Positions 55,939-64,000 of a stretch of DNA of 64,000 bases are shown here, in pieces; positions within the stretch are counted from its first letter, which is position 1, and each line of letters starts with the position of its first letter. This stretch comes from Neopestalotiopsis rosae. Its lineage: Eukaryota > Ascomycota > Sordariomycetes > Amphisphaeriales > Sporocadaceae. A model generated the notes under the pieces. The model saw only the letters and a list, made by a program, of their open reading frames with translations. It was not told the DNA's origin and did no database searches. Where the stretch lies: NCBI GenBank assembly GCA_023078685.1, contig JALGAS010000001.1, positions 7,192,001 to 7,256,000 of the forward strand, written 5' to 3'. Position numbers and translations under genes: made by a program.

Positions 55939-56881
55939 CGTGGTACTTAGCGACTAGCTAATACAGGATAGAAGAGAGTCAAGGACAGGCTTAGGTTCTA
56001 TTTCGAGCTCATCCTTCACTACGTAGGATCATATTTTCCATGAATTTCATTGCCGTATGCTTGAAGCGTACCTTTGAGAGTGAATATCAAGCATATCTGA
56101 GGAACCGCAAGGCTGTACGTAGTAAAATCTAACCGATCCTAGTAACGGCTGTAGCTCACCGAAGCGTAGCCGATTATAAGTCAACATGGTGTTGACCGGG
56201 AGCTCAGCTGCTCAAGGTCAAGTGCAGGTAACGCGGATGTGTGATGTGACAAGGACAATCAAAGCATCATAGTCTCAAGAAGTCTGCCAGGAGCGGAGTT
56301 ATCACTGCTACTTCAGGCATTTGCATGTGGCCATGCTCTCGACGCATGTTCTCTGGAAAGAATATCGACCTTGACAGAACAGCCGCTTCCGCAGCATAAC
56401 TGGCTTGATTCTATGCTGCGAAGTAGGGACTGACATATGTCGCCGAGCGGCTTCTCTACTCTGGCACCGTGATCGCGCCTTTTTGTGAACGAAACGCAAC
56501 GACCACGATTAGTTCGGTGAAGTGGAATAGTCGCGAAGACGAATAGTTGGCCCCCAACTCCTGCGCCAGCAATCAAACAATTGGCTGACCGTTTGGCGGG
56601 GGTGCGCCACTTAGCGCATACCAGCAGTCTATAGGCGGCCCCGGCCCCCATTTCACTGCTGCATGAGCTGCGGCTGTCGTGATCAGTCTTGCCCGTGGCG
56701 CATCTTTTGGGCGAATCAGGTAATCAAAGATGGTTTTCATTAACAATTAGATTGTTTCTTTACCAATACCATAATCATACAAATCCTCTAGTCTGAAGCG
56801 ACTATTGCGGCTTGACAATAATGATTGTCATCTGCAATGTAGTGTTGCACCCCGCCAACCAGTAGATACATTCCCCCAAGC
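55939..56881. other. Intergenic
   Basis: About 940 bases; HET promoter on the left, MAPEG 3' flank on the right. A 112-codon minus-strand frame (56313-56651) has no family features and is not called. Confidence 0.5.
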
Positions 56882-57464
56882 CTAGGGCTGCGACTTGAGT
56901 CCCGCCTTGATGAACAAGGTCATCAGCATTCCAATGCCTGCCATCCAAGTATGGGTCCGCCAGACGGACATCTTGGGGTTGTCCAGGAGGTAGATGTAGA
57001 CCCATGTGTAGGCGACCCTGCTGGCAAGATAGCCCAGGGACAGGGAATTCAGGGCGAAAGACGACAAACCCGCAGCATTGCCAGCCGTGACTGCTGCAGC
57101 AAACAGCGGCAATCCCTCGAAAGCGTTGGAGCTACAGGCCTCGGCCCTCTGAAATCGCAAACGAAGCTTTACCCAGGTTTGTCAGCTCTGCTTTGGGTTG
57201 AAGCCTCGTTATCATCAATAACAACATGGCTTACCTGCTTGTCCAAGCCTTCAACCTTGTCCAACTTGTCGAGAAAAGTCCTAGGGTTGCTTGGATCAAA
57301 GTACCTCTTTCCCGGCCCAGTGAGTCCCGAGTAGAAGCGCGGATAGAGGGCGAGGCCCAGCGCGACGGGAAGCTATAGCGCGTGTTAGCGTCGTATTGGG
57401 CAAGCTGCATCAAGTCCCATACCGTGTAGTATGAAAGATTGTTCTCGCTGAAGTACGAAGCCAT
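56882..57464 (-). CDS. MAPEG-family membrane protein
   Basis: Small integral membrane protein of the eicosanoid/glutathione metabolism family; in fungi usually without known substrate. Exons 57464-57423, 57372-57235 and 57166-56882 give 154 aa. The last intron can end at AAAG (57167) or at a later CAG; the former is the first AG after the CTGAC branch point, the latter would give 149 aa. About four hydrophobic segments are visible. The family signature is RAEACSSNAFEGLPLFAAAV, followed by AGNAAGL and ASRVAYTWVYIYLLDNP. Full length for the family. Likely endoplasmic reticulum or other endomembrane; glutathione-transferase activity cannot be claimed. Confidence 0.85.
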
Positions 57465-59017
57465 TTTGGGTGTTATTGCTGATTTATTATGATGGAAGAC
57501 AGGTCAAATTGTGATGCTTAAACTCAGAGTTGATATCAGCACGATGCGCGATGGCAACTCATTCAATTTATTGACATGTGCATGCGGAAAGGAATTGGGG
57601 TCTGATCTTCAGCGTTCGCAATCCAGGCCAAATCCGGCCAGCGATAGAGCGATCCCCATGCGCGCTTCGGCAGTAGTGGGGATGCCGCAGTGAGGTCAAC
57701 AATCTTAGTACAATTACACGCACTATCGCAGCCCCCATAGAAAACCGAACTTGGAATTCAAAGACGTCAGATAACCAATGATGGAACATGACTACCTAAT
57801 CAAAAGCTTCTACACATCGTCGATAATGTTCAACTTATCTCAACATCGAGCCATTAAAGACCTTGACTGGCACAGACACGTCAGAGATTGGTCCGCTTGT
57901 CGGTACCGAGGGCTGAGCTGACCAAGCTAGCCCGTGGACGGCCTGCTATTCATCCGAAACGCCGGGGTACGCCGGACTTGGGAATACAGTTGATTACTTG
58001 ATGATTGACCGTCGTACCCCCAAAATCCCGAATTCCACGCCGAGGAGGTGGACACCCGCCACGTTCACTGAGATCAGATCTTTGCATCGTAGCCTCCGGC
58101 GCCGGGGACACGAGAACAAGGCGCAAACCAGCATATGCAATTTTATGCCATTGGACGGACAACACTGAAAGTGCCCGATCTCCCTCAAGCCAGACATTGC
58201 TGATGGCACCTTTCTTTCGACGTCTGATTGAAAGCGCAACGACTCATTCGCGTGGATTGTTGTCGAAAGTTGCCATAACCAAAGTGGCCCGATTTTACCG
58301 CCTACAACAATCTCCGTAAAATCAAGAAATTCGGACGCTTGACCTCGTGACAGATGTATCTTTCGCTCTTATGAGTGACTTCGAGACAACTTTGGAGTCA
58401 TCACATCGGGACGAGCGCTTTCTTCAAGATCAAGCTCCGAGGCCGAAAACTGCTTCATTCTGCATACATATGTAGTTTACTCCACAGCCAATCACTGTCA
58501 TCATTGAAACAACGCGACTAAGTGATCAGGATCAAGAACGGTATCCCGGTAACAGAAGAAAAAAGCACAGACAATGTACGTCTGCCACAAGTTGGTCCAT
58601 CTAATTCTCATGTTTGTGGTCGTGCCATAATTATGCAATAACAACCGCTGAGCCTCAAGTCAAACATGGCAAGTTGATTTTACTAGTTACGGCACTATTA
58701 AGCTTGCGTGCTCGGCTGGCAGATGGCATCATCACCGAACCCCAGACTTCAGAGGGAGCGTGCCCAATCCCAGAACACTGGGACACGGAACCATGGCGCC
58801 CACACCCCGCCATAGAGACAATGCCGGCCGGGAGTAGGTGAAAACATCCACTTATGGTGATGTGATCAGCGCCTTAACTGACGACGATGCGCAACTCGGC
58901 CGACATTCTGGGTTACTTAATGGCCAAGAGAACCAAGATGGTCGTCTCTGATCTGCGGATGTCCACGGGTGGTCGACTTGTCTCGGTATCTAACGGAGCA
59001 GATCTCATGTTGAAAGC
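57465..59017. other. Intergenic, divergent promoter region
   Basis: 1.55 kb between the MAPEG gene (minus) and the transporter (plus). No recognisable gene. A tiny upstream frame at 59007 is listed separately. Confidence 0.5.
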
Positions 59018-59021
59018 ATGA
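59007..59021 (+). promoter_or_regulatory. Minimal upstream ORF overlapping transporter start
   Basis: ATG-TTG-AAA-GCA-TGA at 59007-59021. Its stop overlaps the ATG at 59018 (ATGA), and the next in-frame ATG is at 59030. Such overlaps can lower or couple initiation. Whether the transcript starts upstream of 59007 is unknown. Confidence 0.3.
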
Positions 59022-60635
59022 TATCTACCATGTCAGAGAAAAGCGAGGTTCGACAGTGGTATCACTGGTATTCACCAGCTGATGGACCCGAAGAGAGGAA
59101 GCTGATTGCCAAATTGGATCTGCTGATTGTTCCTTACGCCTTTATCCTATATTGGGTCAAGTATATTGATCAGTCTAACATCAGTAAGTTCGCAGTACAA
59201 TCAAAATCACATCTACAATTATTTTGCTAATGCCGATCAGATAATGCATACGTTTCTGGAATGTCAGAAGAGCTCAACTTCCAAGGCAATGAGCTTGTTC
59301 AGTTCCAAACGATCTTTGTTGTCGGAAACGTCATCGGACTGCTCCCCTTTATATACCTCTTCCCTCGAGTACCCATGTACATTCTCGTCCCGACTTTGGA
59401 TTTGGGATGGGGTATCTTTACACTACTCCAGTATCGGGCCCAAAGCTATGGCGAAATCATGGCTTATCGTTTTCTTGTGTCGCTATTCGAAGTAAGCACC
59501 TAGAAGATCGTTGCATTTCACGCTATTGACTTTAAACAGGCAAGCTACTTTCCCGGAGTTCATTTTGTCCTTGGGAGCTGGTATAGAGGTGATGAGATTG
59601 GCCGCCGAGGAGGCATATTCTATGTTGGCCTCACTCTTGGCACCTTGACCGCAGGCCTTCTTCAATCGGCGGCCACGACTTATCTCGACGGTGTGCATGG
59701 ACTGGCGGGATGGAGGTGGTTATTCATTATTAACGCCATCATCACTCTACCTCTTGCTCTGATCGGCTACTTTGTCTGGCCCGGCACGCCTGCCAAGCCG
59801 AATCGATTAGTCCTCAAGGAATCTGAGCTGGACTTGGCACGCTCAAGACTGGCGAAGACGGGCACCAAGGTTCAGAGCACTCCCTTTTCTTTCGCCCTCT
59901 TGAAGCGGATCTTTACCAATTGGCGCTTCTACGTTATTGTGTTGTGGGATACATTCTTCTTCAACTCAGGTGCCAACACGGCCGCATTCCTGCTTTGGAT
60001 CAAGAGCTTACATCGTTTCGACACGGCGACATTGAATCAGCTGGGCACCATCAGTCCCGCGCTGGGCATATTCTTTGTCCTCTTCATCAACTTTAGCGCC
60101 GATCTGTGGATTGGGCGTGCCGCTGCCATTACTCTCGCATCCGCCGTCAACTTTACCGGCCTCGTTATACTCGCGGTATGGAACGTGCCCGAGTCGGCCA
60201 AGTGGTTTGCCTTTAGTGTCGGCTATTCCTCCGTGGCGGTGTCCTCCGTCCTCTACGGCTGGGCCAATGTAATTCTCAAGGACAATATCGAAGAGCGGTC
60301 TCTCACCTTGATATTGATGACCGCGATTGCGACCTCGACGAATGCCTGGATCCCGCTCTTTGTCTATCCGACGGTCGAGGCACCTCGGTATCCCAAGGGG
60401 TACGTGTACTCGGCATGCATGGTTGTTTGTCTCGTCATCATGACGCAGATTGTTCGTGTGCTATTCAAAGACGGGTGAGTGACTCGGCATTATTGAATAC
60501 ACTGTGCAGTGATTGACATATCTCAGAAACAAGAACAAAGACGAAGAGCATTCCAGTATTGAACAGGTGCAAGAGGAAGTGAATATGAGACTTGATACTG
60601 CTAAGAGAGTCGATGAAGGCGTGGTAGCTGTTTAA
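59018..60635 (+). CDS. MFS transporter, Dal5/Tna1/Liz1 family (second copy)
   Basis: Plasma-membrane organic-anion or vitamin permease; substrate unknown. Exons 59018-59183, 59241-59491, 59540-60474 and 60527-60635 give 486 aa (482 from the ATG at 59030). Introns are 57, 48 and 52 nt. About 12 membrane segments; landmarks YWVKYIDQSNI then NNAYVSGMSEEL, GVHFVLGSWYRGDEIGRRGG and GWRWLFIINAI. The last exon adds a polar cytosolic tail of about 35 residues (KNKDEEHSSIEQVQEE). Same family as the transporter at 8250-9937, but a clearly different sequence. It converges on the AA9 gene with 104 bases between stop codons. Confidence 0.9.
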
Positions 60636-60739
60636 CTTGATAATAGCTTCTCGTTCATCTATCAATACCAGGCGTCGTCTTTGGCAACAGGTTCATCAAA
60701 GGGCAGCCATTCATGCGGTGTTGAGTTTGAATATGGATA

Positions 60740-62102
60740 TCAAGATGTTTCCGAACCGTTGAGCGCAGTAGGCTTGTCTTGCACCGAGTCCACCCCGTCC
60801 CATAACGGACCACCAGGGTACACATAATCCGCGTCAAGGCTTTGGAATCGATACAAGCTCAAAGTAGATGCCATTCCTGTGAATAGTTATTAGTCCCTTG
60901 AATGCCAACTCAATACTACCGCTACAAAGGCTGTCTTCGGAGTCTTACCCGGAGATGTATGTTGTAAAGCATCGGGAATTTTGATCCCCTCGGGAAGCGA
61001 GCCGGAAAAGTCGCTCTCAATTTGGATCTGTGCACAGGAAGGGTACAATTGAGCAGGACTGGATGAGTTGAAGACGGCGTTATGCTCTTCCAGCCCAGTG
61101 TTCACTTCGTCCATGCGTAGCAGGTATTGTCCAGCCGGGGTCTGAAGTGGAATCTGGAAAACAAACTAGTCCTCGTCAGCTGAACCTGTGCCCGAACCTA
61201 AAGAGCGCAATCAGAAAGAACTCACTCGCTCCGGTAAACCACCGTTGTTGTACGCGCGCCAGCGGATCGGTTCCGTCTGATTGATCATCCACTCTAGCCC
61301 TAGAGTGTAGATCTTGACCCAGTCGCCGGCACCGTCGTATTCTGTGACGTTCATGCCATCGGGTACTCGCGATAAGTGTGCCATGACTGGGCCTGGATGA
61401 TTTATGTCCATGATATGCTGCGAGTCACTGTAAGATGGGCTGCGACAATTCTAATGGAGATCAATGATGTCAAGAATATGTCGACTCACATCGGCGCGAT
61501 TCGGCGCGCAACTTCCTCTTTCGTTGGGGCAGTCGTACCTGTTGGTAATCTCTGAGCTATGGATCAAGGCTTATGGGTATTACATATGATACCAGATAAT
61601 TTCGAGAGATCTCGGCTGTCCCGTGGTGTATTCGGATTACGTACCACATTGCATCAACCCATTCCACAGGATCAAACCGGGTATGGGCAAACTCGATAAT
61701 ATCCCCAGCTCTGATCTGAAGGACTTCGGTGCTATTCGCGTGTGCCATATTGTCGCGGCCACATCGTGTCGACTCCACGAGGTCGGTTGCATAGGTGGGT
61801 TCGTTATAGATGCGCTCGTTACGGTTGGTATTTGGAATCCACGGCTCGATGAATGGTGCAGTTTTGTTGCTTCAGCTACTGTCAGCTTGCGCCTGCAATT
61901 TCGGAGAAGTATCCAAGGGACGAAGAATATGTACCGAATGAAGCGCAAAGGCTCACGCCACTCGCCATTCACGGATATGCGGACAAAGGTAACTGCGATA
62001 TCGTCAATGATGACCCGGAGGCGAGCAGAGTGTCACCGTACAGTGTGCATCCGACACCGTAATCAATGCCATCAGCGTGGTAATGAATGAATAGTGAAGC
62101 AT
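60740..62102 (-). CDS. AA9 lytic polysaccharide monooxygenase (divergent)
   Basis: Secreted copper enzyme that oxidatively cleaves cellulose or related glucans. Seven exons: 62102-62042, 61992-61935, 61869-61645, 61538-61490, 61417-61226, 61153-60949, 60876-60740; 308 aa. A signal peptide (MLHYSFITTLMALITVSDA) ends just before His20, which becomes the N-terminal copper-binding His of the mature HFTFVRISVNGEW. The second copper His is H138 in INHPGPVMAHLS, and the axial Tyr lies in AQLYPSCAQIQI. The protein ends with YVYPGGPLWDG, as in the family. Odd: the usual LRHE motif reads LRMDE, so the second-sphere His is missing and activity may differ. Intron 2 uses an AAG acceptor. Gene models that miss the first short exons would lose His20. 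Confidence 0.88.
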
Positions 62103-64000
62103 CGTGTGATTTTTCCACAACTCCAAATGAATGAGCTCTGATCATATGTATAGGGCGGCTTCGTTACTCGACGATCAATAGCATGTTCAAGGGCTCTTCT
62201 TTAGATCGTGGCTCGTTGTACGATGAAGTAGTGGCAAGCGATTTGAAGTACAAATGGTCAAAAAGGTCACTCGGCATGCAAGAGGTCTAAGTTATCTGCA
62301 GACGGAGATCCAGTTGACAAGTCGTTTCTGTCTGAGCCAAGCTACAATGTAGCGGAGAGCTCAACCAGATTCCACCAACTGTAGATGCCAAGACTGCCTG
62401 GTTGGGTCACATTTGTTGGAGTACGATTTGATGGATCAAGGTGGCGTCCTGGAGGTCCCTATACGAATATAACACAGCTGTTCAAATTTGAGTGTCATAC
62501 ATGTCCCCGGACTTTTCTTGCCGGTATACCGTAAACAGGGGGTTGTATGGTTCTCTGAAAAGGAACCCACGATGTAATAAAAATGCAGGCTGCGCATATC
62601 TGAATTTGGTATCCGGAGTAAGCTCCACCGCTGATAAGCAGATGAACCGGATAGAAAGCCGAATCCTTCGCGGGGTTAGGCTGTGAGTTGTGTGTCAGAT
62701 GCGAGCGAGTCTCACTGTCTAGGTCTGGTTGGGTTGCTTACCAAGGTAGGCACATATTTGTGCATGGTACTACAAATGAGCTGCAGTCAGATCTTGACTG
62801 GACTTGGCGCGAGAAAGTCCAGACTGAGATTCTATTATGTCTCGTGGACAATTTTACCATCTTCATATGTTGATATGATTGAAAGAAACCAAGTACCACA
62901 GTATTCATTCATGTTGAAGTGTATTTGTACGATCAACTGATCGAGCATCTCACAGCGGCCCTGTGCCGAAGTCATTTCACAGCATGGCTTGGTCAGGCTT
63001 CAAGACGGTTCATATCATAAGATAAGAGCTTTCAAAGCGACGATTTCAAGTGGCACGAGATCTAATAGTATCCGCTGTGAGAAAAATGGGCAACTTCCGT
63101 ATTCCTTGGTCCTGAGGCGTCACGGTACGACTGCGCGGGAGGTCATTGCGTGGGAGCACGGCAACGTCAATCCTTTGACGGGAAATGCCTACAATAGTGG
63201 CATTTAGCTATCGAGAACGAGGTGATCTTTGAATACCGAGCAAATCCACGCAAGCCTGTCCTACTTTGTATCAAGGACACTCGTGGAGCGAATTATATCG
63301 CTCGTATTCAGGTGTTCCACGGAAACCCTTGGGATCTAGGGTGGGAGCAAAATCTGAGACAGGTACTTGGCAGCTTATTAGGGATGGTAAGTCTCACTTT
63401 TACTCTTTGCTGACCCGACCTTACTAATTTCTCGATACCCAGTAGGCATTCTTCTAGGTGCAACCCGAGCGCGTTCATAGATACGGACACTACTATGGCA
63501 CCGACCTTCCCCTTAGCCATTCGGTTTGGGCGTTACGGCAACAGCTCATCGCTCGACCTTTGAATAGTACTCCTAGCGTTACAGGGACATTCTCCTGTCA
63601 CATCGCGCTCTTCCAGTGAGCGCAGAACGGGCAAACTTCCTGAGCAATTACCAACAGAATCGCGCGGTGATCTTGATCAGGTATTTGCACACAATCACGA
63701 AGGCTTGCTGCCATAGCCAATAAAATAAATATTAAAATCTCTTAGAATAAAAAATTAATTTTTTTAATAATAAGAAATTTCTTTCATATTTTTAATTATA
63801 ACTAACTAATCTCTATTCTTATGAACCCATTATAAGCGACTCTGGTAAGACGCAAATTGTCTTCCAGCCGCGTGTACGAGTCGCACCGGCAGACTGGGCA
63901 GTGCCATACTCTAGGGCCCCAAACATCGCTTCATGACTTTCTCCAGATGGTCAGATCTGTCCCGCATCTCCTTGTCATATTTTCGGGCAGTAATGGAGAC
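62103..64000. other. No clear gene (right flank)
   Basis: 1.9 kb. The left part is the AA9 promoter. Protein-like but disconnected plus-strand frames occur at 62989-63207 and 63222-63413, which could be exons of an unrecognised gene or remnants. A block at about 63718-63820 is almost pure A/T, with runs of T and AAT. Confidence 0.45.

Noticed and set aside
56313..56651. 112-codon minus-strand frame between HET and MAPEG genes
   Set aside because: Starts with ATG but has no recognisable domain, signal peptide or splice structure.
1..64000. CRISPR arrays, bacterial operons, insertion sequences
   Set aside because: Introns, monocistronic layout and gene families show eukaryotic nuclear DNA; no regularly spaced repeats were found.

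Overview
The window is nuclear DNA from a filamentous ascomycete, most likely a Sordariomycete (Hypocreales-like; this is inferred from the gene set, not proven). The signs are short introns of about 50-110 nt with GTRNGT-type donors and CTRAC-type branch points, monocistronic genes on both strands, a Tyr tRNA with an intron, and typical fungal families: WC-1-like LOV/GATA protein, Zn2Cys6, HET, NACHT/STAND, DUF6594, Dal5-type transporters, AA9 and GH47. Multi-exon models were joined by eye; each model given as complete has exon lengths that sum to a multiple of three.

Layout. 1-2.7 kb: no convincing gene. 2.7-11.8 kb: a 2-oxoglutarate/Fe(II) oxygenase, a short divergent WC-1-like LOV-PAS-GATA protein and a Dal5-type transporter in tandem on the minus strand, then a second 2OG oxygenase head-to-head with the transporter. 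12.4-17.4 kb: housekeeping genes (acidic DEK_C chromatin protein; AP-1 beta-adaptin). 17.4-25.5 kb: gene-poor stretch with decayed coding remnants and tRNA-Tyr. 25.5-32 kb: a C2H2+Zn2Cys6 transcription factor, an NADP-type zinc alcohol dehydrogenase and a GH47 alpha-mannosidase. 33.5-44.7 kb: small secreted-protein candidate, caspase-like protein, small SH3/Tudor-like protein, DUF6594 membrane protein, a small two-repeat protein, a pair of related small ORFs, BMT6-like rRNA methyltransferase and a short dienelactone-hydrolase-like protein. 46.4-55.9 kb: a 1371-aa NACHT STAND protein head-to-head with an AAA+ ATPase, a DUF167 protein and a HET-domain protein. 56.9-62.1 kb: MAPEG protein, second Dal5-type transporter and an AA9 LPMO. 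The last 1.9 kb has no clear gene.

How the genes may work together. Two neighbourhoods stand out. First, oxygenase / WC-1-like regulator / transporter / oxygenase (2.7-11.8 kb) could be a small, perhaps light-linked metabolic module. Second, between 34 and 56 kb lie four classes of protein tied to fungal self/non-self recognition or regulated cell death (caspase-like, NACHT STAND, AAA+, HET), two of them sharing one divergent promoter. Both groupings are inferences from position and family knowledge; nothing here shows co-regulation.
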